NCBI GenBank assembly: GCA_903904005.1
Contig: CAIVAR010000032.1
Span: 1 to 34,805 of the forward strand
Length of the DNA stretch: 34,805 nt
Origin: an uncultured Anaeromyxobacter sp.
GTDB lineage: Bacteria > Myxococcota > Myxococcia > Myxococcales > Anaeromyxobacteraceae
Reading direction: 5' to 3'
Shown here: one piece after another, positions 1 through 10,000 of the stretch
How positions within the stretch are numbered: the stretch's first letter is position 1
Layout: each line of letters starts with the position of its first letter
The notes under the pieces: model-generated
Database searches by the model: none
What the model was told of the DNA's origin: nothing
The model's input: the letters and a program-made list of their open reading frames with translations, nothing else
Position numbers and translations under genes: made by a program

Positions 1-365
1 CGAAAGGGTCGTCGCGCTGTAGTAGGCATCGCTCGGCCCGGTCGGACCCGTCGGTCCAGTTTGCCCGGTCGTACCCTGCAGCCCCTGCAGCCCCTGGTTT
101 CCCTGGTTTCCCTGGATGCCCTGGATGCCCTGATCGCCTTTCGGACCGGTCGGTCCCGTAGGTCCGGTCGCGCCCTGAAGGCCCTGCAGCCCCTGGATTC
201 CCTGGATGCCTTGCAGCCCCTGGATGCCCTGATCGCCCGTCGGTCCCGTCGGTCCCGTCGGCCCGGTCGGACCGGTCGGTCCGGTCGCGCCCTGGAGACC
301 CTGGTTCCCCTGGAATCCCTGGATACCCTGGATTCCCTGGTCACCCTTCGGTCCCTGGATGCCCT
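1..365 (-). repeat. Collagen-like Gly-X-Y coding repeats
   Basis: On the minus strand almost every third codon here is GGN. 9-nt units encode G-P-T, and others encode G-I-Q, G-L-Q and G-N-Q. On the plus strand this reads as repeated 'ggtcggtcc' and 'ccctggatg' type blocks. The near-identical units are prone to slippage, so the copy number may vary between strains. They are coding repeats and not a CRISPR: there are no unique spacers. Confidence 0.9.
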
Positions 366-708
366 GCGTGCCATGCGCGGCGAGGAGTTGCCAGTCGCTG
401 GACGGAGGCGGGTTCGCGGTCGTCTGCGCGAGCGCCACCCAGGATTGCCCCTGGTACGCCACCCCGTCGTCGATCGCGTAGGTCGTCGTCGGGCTCCACG
501 TGCCCGTCCAGTTGATGCCCCTCGCGCCGGTCGGACCCTGCGGTCCGTCGAGCCCCATCGCACCCGTGGGACCCCTCGCCCCCGCGCCCCCCGTCGCGCC
601 CGTGGGTCCCATGGGCCCGCTGGATCCCTGGGGCCCCGCCGGATTGGAACACCCTGCGAGGAGGAGCAGTCCTGCGAAAAGGGCAACCGGAGCCTGCCTG
701 TCGAACAT
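1..708 (-). CDS. Collagen-like repeat lipoprotein with carbohydrate-binding-like module (partial, 3' end outside window)
   Basis: The frame is open from an ATG at 708 to the left edge (236 codons). GAGGAG lies about 6 nt upstream of the ATG. The N-terminus is a lipoprotein signal peptide with lipobox LAGC, so the protein is predicted to be lipid-anchored and exported. A first short Gly-X-Y stretch (residues about 30-62) is followed by a Trp/Tyr-rich module (about 64-110; [20 protein letters not shown], then a W-Q-L-L end). That module resembles CBM5/12-type chitin-binding domains. After it comes a long collagen-like array alternating GPT/GAT blocks with GIQ/GLQ/GNQ/GDQ blocks to the edge. Such proteins are usually surface fibres or stalks; a C-terminal head or trimerisation domain would lie outside the window. 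The CBM assignment is by residue pattern only. Confidence 0.85.
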   Translation of the reverse strand, partial: MFDRQAPVALFAGLLLLAGCSNPAGPQGSSGPMGPTGATGGAGARGPTGAMGLDGPQGPTGARGINWTGTWSPTTTYAIDDGVAYQGQSWVALAQTTANPPPSSDWQLLAAHGTQGIQGPKGDQGIQGIQGFQGNQGLQGATGPTGPTGPTGPTGPTGDQGIQGLQGIQGIQGLQGLQGATGPTGPTGPKGDQGIQGIQGNQGNQGLQGLQGTTGQTGPTGPTGPSDAYYSATTLS

Positions 709-935
709 CTGGATCTCCTCGTCGCGCGAAAAGGGGTTCACCGGACGTGCGCGTGGACCGGCGACGCCCCGGATCCTCGCATCCACCCGGAGCGGAATTC
801 GACTCCCCTGCTGGGGCACGCCTCGACTGGTCTCTCGGGGAACCCGGACGTGGTCCTCCCAGAGGATGAACCCGGGAAGGGCGTGCCGCGGATGCCAGAA
901 CCGGATCGGCTGGGATATGTTGGCGCCTCCCCACC

Positions 936-1961
936 ATGCCCATCGGATCCAGGACCCCCGGCAGGATCGACCCCATCTTCTCGGGGCTGAAGGCCGTCCT
1001 CGATCACCACCGCGAGCGGGACACGCTGCCGCCGCTCACCGAGGCCGATCGCCTCGACGGGAAGACCTGCCTCGTCACGGGCCCGAGCGCGGGGCTGGGG
1101 CGGGCCATCGCGCCGGAGCTGGCGCGGCGCGGAGGGCGCGTCATCCTCGCCTGCCGCGCCGGTCACGAGGGGCTGGCCGAGGAGATCCGGCGCGAGACCG
1201 GCAACCCGGAGGTCTCCCAGCGCACCCTCGACCTGGCCGACCTCGCCAGCGTGACCTCGCTCTGCGACGGGCTGGCGCGCGACGGGGTGAGGCTCGATCT
1301 CGTCGTCAGCAATGCCGGCGTCGCGCCCCTGGGCAACCGGCTCACGCGCGATGGGTTGCCCGAGCTCTTCCAGGTGAACTTCCTGGGCAGCTTCCTCCTC
1401 GTGAACCGGCTCCTCTCCGACGGCGTGCTGCCCAGCGAGCCCTTCGGCGGCCGGGGCCCCACGACGCCGCGCCTGGTGATCACCTCCTCCGAGACCCACC
1501 GGACCTGCCCGCCCATCGACTTCGATCGGTTCGGCCAGTTCCCGGACTTCGGCCTCATGGAGGGCACGACCTGGTACGGCCAGAGCAAGCTGTACGTGCA
1601 GACCTTCGCCTGCGAGCTGGGCCGGCGGCTCGTGAAGGCGGACGGCACGCCCGACGTCTCGGTCTACTCGTACTGTCCGGGCGCCGTGCGGACCAGCATC
1701 TCCCGCGAGGGCGGGTTCATGGGGAAGCTCATGACCGCCTACTTCATCCATCCCCGGGTCTCGATGTGGCCGGCCATCTACTGCGCCGCCAGCCGGACGT
1801 TCGAGGGACGGAGCCGTCTCTACCTCTACCTCCGCCACGTCGCCGAGACCGACGCACGGTCCTCCGACCCGCGAAATGGCGAACGGCTCTGGCGGCAGAG
1901 CCTCGAGGTGCTCGCCGGGCGCGGCATCCCGCTCCCGCCGTGGCCTTCGCCTCGACCCTGA
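936..1961 (+). CDS. Short-chain dehydrogenase/reductase (SDR family)
   Basis: 341 residues. The classical SDR layout is visible: cofactor motif TGPSAGLG (residues 48-55), NAG (about 124-126), a Ser in ITSS, and the catalytic pair in WYGQSKLY (Tyr about 214, Lys about 218). It should catalyse an NAD(P)-dependent oxidation or reduction of an alcohol or ketone. The length and the inserted segment before the active-site Tyr resemble retinol dehydrogenase/protochlorophyllide-reductase-like SDRs, but the substrate cannot be read from sequence. No Shine-Dalgarno sequence precedes the chosen ATG. The 40-residue leader before the Rossmann fold makes an internal start possible, though no better one is evident. 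It is followed 13 nt later by the DapB-like gene, so the two are probably co-transcribed and act on the same substrate class. Confidence 0.88.
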   Translation: MPIGSRTPGRIDPIFSGLKAVLDHHRERDTLPPLTEADRLDGKTCLVTGPSAGLGRAIAPELARRGGRVILACRAGHEGLAEEIRRETGNPEVSQRTLDLADLASVTSLCDGLARDGVRLDLVVSNAGVAPLGNRLTRDGLPELFQVNFLGSFLLVNRLLSDGVLPSEPFGGRGPTTPRLVITSSETHRTCPPIDFDRFGQFPDFGLMEGTTWYGQSKLYVQTFACELGRRLVKADGTPDVSVYSYCPGAVRTSISREGGFMGKLMTAYFIHPRVSMWPAIYCAASRTFEGRSRLYLYLRHVAETDARSSDPRNGERLWRQSLEVLAGRGIPLPPWPSPRP

Positions 1962-1974
1962 ACCTGGAAGGAGA

Positions 1975-3180
1975 ATGAACGTGCTCGAAGGCCTTCGTTC
2001 GTGGAAGACCCGCGTGCTGGACCGCCAGGCGCAACTCCTCGGCTTCCTGCTGCTGCTCAAGTCCGGGAAGGGCTTCAAGGGTGGCCGCGAGAGGCTGCTC
2101 GTCGGCGACGGGAAGCGCTTCAAGGTGATCGTGTGGGGAACCGGCTTCGTGGGGCGGCAGGTGGTCCGGATGCTGCTCGACCACCCCCGCTTCGAGCTGG
2201 TGGGCGTCATCGTGCACTCCGCCGAGAAGGACGGCATGGACGTGGGCACGCTCTGCGGGGTCGCTCCGGTGGGGCTCGCGGCGTCGCGCGACGCTCGCGC
2301 GGTGCTCTCACGGGAGGCGCACGCCGTCGCCTACTTCGGGCCGACGGCGCAGTACCTGGCCGAGAACCTCTCGAACCTCACGCTCTGCATGGAGATGGGC
2401 AAGGACGTCGTCTCCACGTCGATGACGCCGCTCGTCTACCCGAAGGAGTGCCCGACCGCCATCGCCGGGACCCTGCAGGAGGTCTGCCAGCGCACCGGCC
2501 GCACCTGCTTCACGACCGGGATCGATCCCGGCTTCGCCAACGACCTCTTCCCGATGACGCTCATGGGCGTCTGTGGCCGGGTCGATCGCCTGCGGATCCA
2601 GGAGATCCTCGACTACTCGTCCTACGCCGGCGACTACAAGCCGATGGGGCTGGGGCAGCCCATGGAGTACCGCGCCATCCTCGAGGAGCCCGAGGTGCTG
2701 CAGTTCGGGTGGGGCATGACGATCCCGATGGTGGCCGACGCCCTGGGGGTCCGGCTCGAGAAGATCGACTCGGTCTGGGAGAAGTGGGCCACCCCGGTGG
2801 AGATCCGCTACGAGCACGGCGTGATCCCCGCGGGCTGCTGCGCCGCCATCCGCTTCGAGATCCGGGGCTGGGTCGCCGGCGAGCCGAAGATCGTCATCGA
2901 GCACTGCAACCGGGTGACGAAGGCGGTGGCGCCCCATTGGCCGAAGGGGAAGATGTACGAGCACGACGTCTACCGGGTGATCGTCGAGGGGGAGCCGTGC
3001 ATCGAGCAGGAGACCGCGCTGCGCGACGCCGCCACCCGGGACGCGAACCGCGCCGGGTGCCTCGCCACCGGGATGCGGGCCGTCCACGCCATCCCGGCGG
3101 TCTGCGCCGCGGCGCCCGGGCTCATCTCCGCGCTCGACCTGCCGCTCATCCCCGGGTTCGGGAACATGCGGGATCCGTGA
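1975..3180 (+). CDS. DapB-like NAD(P)-binding oxidoreductase (2,4-diaminopentanoate dehydrogenase-like family)
   Basis: 401 residues from the ATG at 1975, chosen because GGAAGGAG sits just upstream; the frame stays open further 5' into the preceding gene. An N-terminal hydrophobic stretch (FLLLL, about 24-28) precedes a Rossmann domain, VIVWGTGFVGRQVVRML (GxGxxG at 55-60). The rest resembles the dihydrodipicolinate reductase N-terminal superfamily and the amine/2,4-diaminopentanoate dehydrogenase group (GIDPGFANDLFP, then the C-terminal catalytic half). A true DapB is shorter (about 250-270 residues), so lysine biosynthesis is unlikely. An NAD(P)-dependent amine or imine redox reaction is the better guess. 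It lies 13 nt after the SDR gene. Confidence 0.8.
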   Translation: MNVLEGLRSWKTRVLDRQAQLLGFLLLLKSGKGFKGGRERLLVGDGKRFKVIVWGTGFVGRQVVRMLLDHPRFELVGVIVHSAEKDGMDVGTLCGVAPVGLAASRDARAVLSREAHAVAYFGPTAQYLAENLSNLTLCMEMGKDVVSTSMTPLVYPKECPTAIAGTLQEVCQRTGRTCFTTGIDPGFANDLFPMTLMGVCGRVDRLRIQEILDYSSYAGDYKPMGLGQPMEYRAILEEPEVLQFGWGMTIPMVADALGVRLEKIDSVWEKWATPVEIRYEHGVIPAGCCAAIRFEIRGWVAGEPKIVIEHCNRVTKAVAPHWPKGKMYEHDVYRVIVEGEPCIEQETALRDAATRDANRAGCLATGMRAVHAIPAVCAAAPGLISALDLPLIPGFGNMRDP

Positions 3181-3222
3181 GGATGACCGGCGGGCGCCGA
3201 CTTCCGGGCCCCCTCGATCTGG

Positions 3223-3228
3223 TACGCT
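3223..3228 (+). promoter_or_regulatory. Putative -10 element TACGCT, near-leaderless start
   Basis: TACGCT lies 7 nt before the ATG at 3236, and no Shine-Dalgarno sequence fits between them. A transcript from this -10 would begin at or next to the start codon. No convincing -35 hexamer is visible. Confidence 0.35.
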
Positions 3229-3235
3229 GCGGCGC

Positions 3236-3796
3236 ATGAGGACGATGACCGCACTCCCGGTGCTTCTCGCGCTGGCCCTTCCCGCCGTTGCCATGTCCCA
3301 CCCGTGCGAGGCCGAGGTCGCACAGATGAACAAGGACCTGGATGCGATCCGCGGGGCGGTCGCCACCTTCGAGCGCCTGCGGCCGAACGACACCCAGCGC
3401 CAGATGCTCGCGGCGGCGAAGGAGAAGTACGACCTCGAGCTGAACCGGACGAAGGAGGCACAGGACCGGTGCGAGAAGCTGGTCCGGGCGGAGAACCCGG
3501 GCGCCAGGACGTCGCCGGCTCCCGCTCCCGCGCCAACCCCCGCTCCGGTTCCTGCACCGGCACCTGCGCCTCCCCCTCCGCCGGTCCCTCCAGCGGCGGC
3601 ACCGGCCCCTGCGCCACCGGCACCGGTTCTCGCGGCTCCTGCCGCAGTTCCTCCGCCGGCCGCCGTCGCCCCGATCGCGACGCCGCCGATGCCCGCGACG
3701 CCGGCAACCCCCTGTCTGACCGGCTGCGGCAAGGACACCGACTGCAAGGGTGTCCGCATCTGCGTGAACGGTGCGTGCCAGGATCCGCCCAGGTAG
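3236..3796 (+). CDS. Secreted protein with Pro/Ala linker and Dickkopf-like Cys motif
   Basis: 186 residues. A signal peptide (TALPVLLALALPAVAMS) is followed by a charged, probably helical segment with two Cys (about 20-85). Then comes a 70-residue Ala/Pro-rich linker and a compact C-terminal Cys motif, CLTGCGKDTDCKGVRICVNG, ending GACQDPPR. Short repeats of the type C-x-x-D-x-D-C-x(4)-x-C-x-x-G-x-C are common in secreted myxobacterial proteins and resemble the N-terminal Cys-rich region of Dickkopf. The four C-terminal-most Cys probably form two disulfides. The linker suggests an extended surface or periplasmic protein. Function unknown. It stands alone between the oxidoreductase pair and the convergent envelope operon. 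Confidence 0.82.
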   Translation: MRTMTALPVLLALALPAVAMSHPCEAEVAQMNKDLDAIRGAVATFERLRPNDTQRQMLAAAKEKYDLELNRTKEAQDRCEKLVRAENPGARTSPAPAPAPTPAPVPAPAPAPPPPPVPPAAAPAPAPPAPVLAAPAAVPPPAAVAPIATPPMPATPATPCLTGCGKDTDCKGVRICVNGACQDPPR

Positions 3797-3992
3797 CTCT
3801 GTCCCGCGAAGCGGAGATCGTCTCATGGTGAGGTGCGCGCGTTTCCCGTCCCTCCTCGTCACCCTCCTCTCCGGAAGGATGCTGGGCAACGTCGTCGTGG
3901 CGGGGGCCCCTTCGCGCAACACGGCGGGGCTGGTCTCCCGGTGGACGCGGGCCGACGCGGCCAGCTTCGACTGCTCGTGAAGGCCGGGAGGG

Positions 3993-6026
3993 TCAGAGCC
4001 GGATGCCCAGCGTGAAGCTGAGGAGCTCGTTGGCCCCGAAGGGATTGGCGTTCCAGGCGATGGTCGGGCCGTCGACGAGAAGCTCGATGAAGCCGAGGCG
4101 CAGCGCCAGCCCCGCACGCGACCCGGCGAGGAAGTAGTACTCCTTCCCCGGCGGGCCGTGCACCCCGATGGCCGTGTCGACCTCGTCCTTCCCGCGGATC
4201 TTCGGCCCCGACTCGGCGCGGACGGCCGTGACCGAGAGGCCGAGAGGCCCGAGGAAGTACCAGCGGGCGCCGAGGGCGACCGTGCCGGTGAGGTAGGACG
4301 AATCGCCCGAGGTGTTTCGGATGCCGGCCGAGAACGCGACGGTCGGCGTGAAGGCGTGGTGGCCGCCCCAGGCATCCTGGTCCCATTCCATCTCGGCGCC
4401 CAGCATCCCGAGGCCGTAGCTGCGCCCGGCGATCGCGTTGGCAGGCGGCGAGGCCGCGGTGATGCCCGCGAGGATGGCGACGGTGGTCTTCCGCCCCTGG
4501 AGCCAGCCGTAGGGTGCCGGCGGCGGCACCCAGTCGGCGTCCTCCCGTGCCACCTTGTCCTCGTGGTGGAGCAGGGTGTTGCCCCCGACGACGCGCGGAG
4601 CCTCGAGCCCGTAGCTCAACCCGACGCCGAGCGCCCAGTGGACGGCGGGCTGCACCCAGTTCACCACGATCGGTCCCTCGACCGAGATCGCCCACCTGTC
4701 GCCCAGGGGATAGTCGAGCCGGAGAAGCCGCGTGAGCAACTCGAAGGCCCCCCCGGAGCGCCCGAAGATGAAGCGCATCTCCGCGGCCGTGAACCCGAGG
4801 TCCGTCCGGAACCCCAGGGGCACGACGAGCCCAACCCCGAGCCCCACGTAGCCGGCACTTCCACCGTCCAGCTGGTACTGGTACCCGAGACTCGCGTTCA
4901 CCAGGCTCTCGAAGGGGTTCAGACCCTCGGCGTAGCGCAGGACCGAACCGCGCGCCTCGACCTCGAACGTCCCCGGGGTCACGAAGCGGGAGTCCACGCC
5001 GAGGTAGGCGTAGTCACCCGGGACGAGATCGGGCGGCTGGCGGGTCGCGCACTCGTCGCCAGCGCAGGGGTGGACCGACGTGAACCACTTCGCCCGGTAG
5101 GCGAGCCACTCCGGCGAGGTTTCTGGCCGGGTGTCGGTCCCGGGAGGCGCGGCCTGGTGGGCGGCGCGCAGGTCCCGGATCAGGACGAGGAGCTCGACCA
5201 CCGCCTGCCGGGCGCGCTCGCCCTCGACGGACAGGCAGTCGTAGGGAACGTCGTACGGATGGTCGGATCGCTCCTCGCACCGCTCCTTGCTCCCCTCGAC
5301 GACGAAGGTCTTGTCCCGATGGTCGTCCCACTCGTGGAAGACGCCAGGGGGGATCTTCCTGGCCCGCTCGGTCGGGATCGCGGCGATCATCTCGATCGGC
5401 TTCCAGACCCGGAGGTAGTCGACCCGCTCCCCGTCCGGCGTCCGTTCCGTGTGGGCGTAGGAGAAGGAGTCCTCCACGGAGTGCATCAGCTCGTAGAGCC
5501 CGAACCCGCTCTGCCGGGCGCCGGGACCGCCGTCGACGACCACCTGCCGCATCAGGATGTCGAGGAGGTCGTTGCAACGGACCACGGCACTCGTGCCGAG
5601 TTCCCGGGGGATGGAGGTTCCGGGGAACGGATCGGAAAGGCTGTCGCCGATCGTCCCCATGTAGTGGAAGCACTGTCCGGAGTCGCTGAACTGGCGACGG
5701 AAGAAGGCATCCGGTCGATCGGACCTCGGCTCGGGCCAGCAAAGAAGCGGATTCCGGGCCGGCGCGGCCAGGCACTCGGCCGAGAGCTCGTCCGCACTCC
5801 CGAAGCAAACCGGGGCCTCGAGCGCCCCGTCGTTGATCAGGTCGCGGAGGACGTCGGGGCGGGGGGACTGGCCCCCGTATCCCTCCACCAGCGCCCGGTA
5901 GGCCAGGGCCTCGATGACGCTGTGCCCCCTGCTGTCGAAGGCGAATGCCGGTCCGGCGACGCCGATGGTCGCGAATGTCACCAGCAGGACGGTGACGACC
6001 GTCGTGTGCGATCGCGGGGCTCCCAT
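3993..6026 (-). CDS. Exported S1/P1-nuclease / phospholipase-C-like protein with beta-barrel-like C-terminus
   Basis: 677 residues. The signal peptide ends near AFA (about 29), and the mature protein begins FDSRGHSVIEALAYRAL. This resembles the N-terminal zinc-ligand region W-x-x-x-G-H of S1/P1 nucleases and bacterial phospholipase C, with Phe where Trp is usual. Further likely ligand segments are FHYMG (about 120) and LMHSVEDSFSYAHTER (about 180-195, the H-x(3)-D-x-x-x-x-x-H type). From about residue 345 on, the sequence becomes alternating aromatic/Gly strands with short turns, ending LLSFTLGIRL, like an outer-membrane beta-barrel. A hydrolase domain with a barrel on the same chain would place the enzyme at the outer membrane. 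It starts 9 nt after the stop of the upstream membrane-protein gene and is last in the operon. The enzyme class is inferred from spacing of His/Asp only. Confidence 0.7.
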   Translation of the reverse strand: MGAPRSHTTVVTVLLVTFATIGVAGPAFAFDSRGHSVIEALAYRALVEGYGGQSPRPDVLRDLINDGALEAPVCFGSADELSAECLAAPARNPLLCWPEPRSDRPDAFFRRQFSDSGQCFHYMGTIGDSLSDPFPGTSIPRELGTSAVVRCNDLLDILMRQVVVDGGPGARQSGFGLYELMHSVEDSFSYAHTERTPDGERVDYLRVWKPIEMIAAIPTERARKIPPGVFHEWDDHRDKTFVVEGSKERCEERSDHPYDVPYDCLSVEGERARQAVVELLVLIRDLRAAHQAAPPGTDTRPETSPEWLAYRAKWFTSVHPCAGDECATRQPPDLVPGDYAYLGVDSRFVTPGTFEVEARGSVLRYAEGLNPFESLVNASLGYQYQLDGGSAGYVGLGVGLVVPLGFRTDLGFTAAEMRFIFGRSGGAFELLTRLLRLDYPLGDRWAISVEGPIVVNWVQPAVHWALGVGLSYGLEAPRVVGGNTLLHHEDKVAREDADWVPPPAPYGWLQGRKTTVAILAGITAASPPANAIAGRSYGLGMLGAEMEWDQDAWGGHHAFTPTVAFSAGIRNTSGDSSYLTGTVALGARWYFLGPLGLSVTAVRAESGPKIRGKDEVDTAIGVHGPPGKEYYFLAGSRAGLALRLGFIELLVDGPTIAWNANPFGANELLSFTLGIRL

Positions 6027-6035
6027 CTGGGACGG

Positions 6036-7037
6036 TCAGGCCTCCCCGCCGGCGTCGTCGTCGTCGGCCTGGAGCGCCGGCTGCACCGAGCCCCGCAGGA
6101 CGCCCACGGCGAGCCATCCCACGACGGCCAGCCCGGCCAGCATCAGCGCCCCGAGGGCCCAGCCGTCGCCGGAGAGAACCTCCCAGCGACGGTAGGTTTC
6201 CCCGCTGATCGAGGAGCGACGGCTCTCGCCCGCTCCCGCCACCGCCATACCCAGGATCACCACCTCGCCGAGCAGGACGACCCAGGCGAGCGGACGGACG
6301 AGCCAGACGATGGAGAGCGCGAAGCAGAGGAGGATCCAGGGCGCGAGGAGCCCGTACCCGAAGGTGTCGCGGGCCGCGAAGACCGGGAGCATGGCGATGA
6401 CGACCACGGCGGTCCGGAGCAGGTAGGCTCCGAGCGGGGAACTGCGCGCCGCGCGCTCCGCAGACCCGTGGACGGACATGTGCGCCCGGACGGCGGCAAC
6501 CGTCTCGTCGTAACCCGCCGGGGTGCAGTACACCCGCAGCAGCGTCCGCCAGCCGTTCCGGAAGGCGATGGTCCGGGTGGCGGGCTCCGGGATGGCCCGG
6601 AAGGCGCCACTCCACCTCAACCCCTGGTGCTCCTGGGTGGCGGCGAGGAGGCCGCTGCCCGCGGTGGAGCCGCTTCCGAGGACGACCCCGAGGAGGATGG
6701 CGCCTCGCGATGTCGCCCGCGCCACCCGGTCCACGACCTCGAGGCGGGCCCCCTCCCCGTCCACCGTGAACCGGGTTCGCGTCCGGTTCCGGAACGGGAA
6801 GGCCATGAGGAGCAGTCCGAGGAGGAAGAGCGCCCCCGAGATCGCGAGCAGCATCCCCGCCAGCGGCAGGACCGCCCTCCACTCGCCCTGCACGCCCAGT
6901 CCCAGCGTGACCAGCGCGACCACCAGGACGCCCGACCCGATCATGGCCTTCGCGAAGCCGCCCAGGAAGTACCGGTTGGTGAGCAGCGGGACGTCGAACT
7001 CCCACTCGATGGGCGCGGGGCGGGGGGTGTCGGGCAT
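6036..7037 (-). CDS. Multi-pass membrane protein of unknown function
   Basis: 333 residues from the ATG at 7037 (MPDTPRPAPIEWEFDVPLL). There are two hydrophobic helices at about 25-80, then a soluble middle (about 85-190) with a stretch resembling a membrane-associated beta domain (TRTRFTVDGEGARLEVVDRV). Two or three more helices follow (about 195-255), then a last one (about 285-310) and an acidic tail (DDDDAGGEA). I do not recognise the family. It begins 8 nt after the stop of the giant PKD protein gene and ends 9 nt before the nuclease/phospholipase-like gene, so it is clearly an operon member. It might anchor or help export its neighbours. The stop codon of the upstream gene is embedded in a TAGGCT hexamer 5 nt before this ATG. 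Confidence 0.78.
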   Translation of the reverse strand: MPDTPRPAPIEWEFDVPLLTNRYFLGGFAKAMIGSGVLVVALVTLGLGVQGEWRAVLPLAGMLLAISGALFLLGLLLMAFPFRNRTRTRFTVDGEGARLEVVDRVARATSRGAILLGVVLGSGSTAGSGLLAATQEHQGLRWSGAFRAIPEPATRTIAFRNGWRTLLRVYCTPAGYDETVAAVRAHMSVHGSAERAARSSPLGAYLLRTAVVVIAMLPVFAARDTFGYGLLAPWILLCFALSIVWLVRPLAWVVLLGEVVILGMAVAGAGESRRSSISGETYRRWEVLSGDGWALGALMLAGLAVVGWLAVGVLRGSVQPALQADDDDAGGEA

Positions 7038-7045
7038 GATCGAGC

Positions 7046-10000
7046 CTACCGCAGTCCAGTCGTGATGATCAGTTGCTCGGGCTCGTCGTAGATGACGACC
7101 GGCACGCGGCTTGGCGAATCCGGATCGCCGTTCCAGGCCTTGCGGACCCGCACGATGCCGTCGCGCCCCGCGTTGAATGTGATCGAGCCGCTGGCCGGGA
7201 TCTCGACCTGCACGCGCCGCATCTCGCCCGCCGAGAATCGGTTGCCGGGTCCGAAGGTCTGCCCGGACGGGAAGACGTGCACCGGCTTGCTCGAGCGGTT
7301 GGTGATCTCGGCCATCACGCGGGCCGGTGCGGACGCCTTGGCCGGGGGCGCCTGGGGCGGCGGAGCAGGGGAGCCGGCCAGGGGGAGTCCCTCGACCCGG
7401 GTGTGACCGCTGCCCTGCGAGCCGCCGTTCTGGGACCAGGAGGCCGGATTCGAGTCGACCACCGTGTACGTGCCCGCAGGCAGATCGACGTCGGGAGAGA
7501 CGATCCAGTTGGCGTTGGGAACGCCACCCTGGCCGGCCGTGCCTCGCGCCTGCCAGGGGCCGTAGGTGCGGCCACCCGGTCCCTGCAGCGCGATCGTGCC
7601 CGGGGACGTGGCGCCACGACCATCGTTCCAGTGGTAGGTGCGGATCATCGTGATGCGGTGGGAGGAACCGAGCGTGAAGGCCGTGGGCCGGCTGGGCTTG
7701 TTGTAGACACCGCCCGTGTTGCAGTTGTCGAACACCGGGCCGGCCGCGGCCGCGGCAGGTACCGGTACCGGTACCGGTACCGGTACCGGTGCCGGGGCCG
7801 GGGCCGGGGCCGCACCGGTCGCCTCGGGGGCTCCGACCATCTTCCACTCCGCGTCGCCACCACCCCTCCAGCCCGAGCCATCCGGTGGGCGAGCCCCACC
7901 GAGCGGCCACAGGCGGAAGCGCACGATCTGGAAGACGGTCGGCGACTTGAACTTCAGCTCGACCTCCATGTTGTTGCCGCAGCAGTATCCGGCGACGTCG
8001 GGCAGCACGCCACGCCAGGTGTTGCCCTCGGCGCGCTTCACGGTGCCGCTGCCGTAGTAGGCGCCGCGGCTCTTCGGGGGCTCGGGTTCCCCCCCTTGCC
8101 ACTGGTCGACCTTCATCGACGTGCCCGACAGCGAGGACAGGCGGAAGGTCTGCGAGCCATTCACCCGGTAGGCGCCGACCTGGGGCGTGACGGGTCCGGA
8201 ACCCGCTGGCGCCTGGGCCTGCTGCGCCTGGTTCATCCGCGCCACGATGAGCTCGCGCCAGCGCTTGAACTGCGCGTTCTCGGGCTGCAGGCCGATGGCT
8301 TCGTCGCAGTTCCCCAGGGCCGGCGTCAGGACGTGCAACTGGGCGTAGTAGGGCTCCCGGTTCTCGGCTGCGTCGCGGACGTGCCCGACGATCGCCTCCA
8401 GCCGACGCTGCCGCTCGAACGCGTCGTTGCGCAGCTTCGCCGCCTCCCGGTACTCGGGCTCGGAGCCGTTGAACGTGATCTGCGAGTTCGCGAAGGCCTC
8501 CTCGTAGGTCTTCAGGGCGCCGGCGTAGTCGTGCTGCGCCACCTTGTCGGCGGCAACCCGCATGAGGCCGATCTGCTGGTCCTTCTGCGCCGCCCACTTG
8601 CGCGCCCACTCCTCCTGCTGCGAGAGCTCCTTGTCGGCGTAGGCGTCGAGGCGGGTCGACTGACGCCAGGCCTGTGCGATCTCGAGCGCGCGACGGAACT
8701 CCTTCTGCGCGCTGGCCTGGCGCACCTCGTCGAGCTTCGCTTGGACCGTCTTGCCGTAGCCCTGCTGGACCTCGGCCACGTTCACCGCGATCTCGACGAC
8801 CGTGCTCGCGGTGGCCGTGCGCCCTTGCCCGTCGGTCACGACGACCGTCACCGTCTGTCGACCGGCGCGCGCCGACGCGATGCGCGCCTGCGCCCCCTGC
8901 CCGTCGGCGCCCTGCCACGCGTAGCGATAGGGCGGCTTGCCCGACGAGGCCTCGGCGCTGAAGGTGACCGGCTGGCCGGCGTCAACGCGGGCCCCGGAGG
9001 CCGTCAGGCGGACGACCGGATCCACCGGTGCCGGTGGCTTGTCCGAGACCTCGATGACGTTCACGGCGACGTCGGCGGTTCCCAGGAGCACGCCCTCGCC
9101 GTCGCGCGCCTCGACACGGGCCTCGATGCTCCCCGGACCGCTGCGGGAGACCGTGGGCGTCTGCGACACGTTGCTCGAGATCGTGCTGCCCTCGTTGACG
9201 GTCCAGTTCCAGCGCACGACCGCCGGCGCGGCTCCCTGCACCTCGGCCCGCAGCGAGACCCGCTCGTGCGTCGCGTACTGCCCCTTGGGTACCGGGACGA
9301 GGCCGACCTTGGCCGGGTCCCACATCATCGGGCGGTTCCCGGGCTCGACCACCTTGGCGCTCACGGTCCAGCCCAGGCCGGTGTAGGTCGCGGAGACCTC
9401 GGCGATCGTGTCACCGTGATGCGGCACCCGCGCGATGGTCTTGAGCACGAGGGGGCGGCCATCCTTCACCGTGAAGGCGATCTCCCGGGCGTTGGGGGTG
9501 AGCTCGGAGCGGTTGGAGGTGCCCGGCTCCTGCCAGCGGAAGTCGACGATCGGGTCGGGGATGGGCGGATCGCTGTTCACGCGCAGGCGAACCTCCTGGC
9601 CCAGCCGTCCCTGCCCCTCCGGCGGCGTGAACTGGACGCTGAACCTCGGCGCCACGACCTGCACGGTCTGCTGCTCGCACTCGCCCACCGTGTGGAACAC
9701 GCCCTCGATCTCCTTCTGAATCTCGCACCAGAGCTTGACCGGCCCCATGCGGCTGTAGATCACCTTCGTGCGGCCGTCGGCGCTCGTGGGCGGCGCGAAG
9801 GTCACCACCGGATCGGACTGCCAGACGACCCGCTTCGGCGCCGAGCCCTTGGCGGCCGCCGGAGCCGGCGCAGGCGGCGACGCAGCGGGCGGCGGCCCGG
9901 AGGGCGGGATCGCGGTTGGCAGGACCACCGCCTTCTGGTTCGCGGTGGACACGCTCTTCGTGATCGTGACCGGGCCGCAGTCGTCGAAGGGGGTGCGCCG

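Noticed and set aside
1-365. CRISPR-like repetition
   Set aside because: The units are 9-18 nt, contiguous and in coding frame, with no unique spacers.
61-990. Plus-strand frames across the collagen-like gene
   Set aside because: They are repetitive Leu/Arg/Pro translations caused by reading Gly-X-Y codons backwards; the minus frame has the lipoprotein signal and ribosome binding site.
1975-3180. Lysine-pathway dapB
   Set aside because: At 401 residues it is far longer than DapB, and the C-terminal half lacks a recognisable DapB catalytic motif.
3825-3980. A 51-codon frame between the Cys-motif protein and the hydrolase gene
   Set aside because: It has no ribosome binding site, recognisable signal or family, and its composition is like the antisense of the region.
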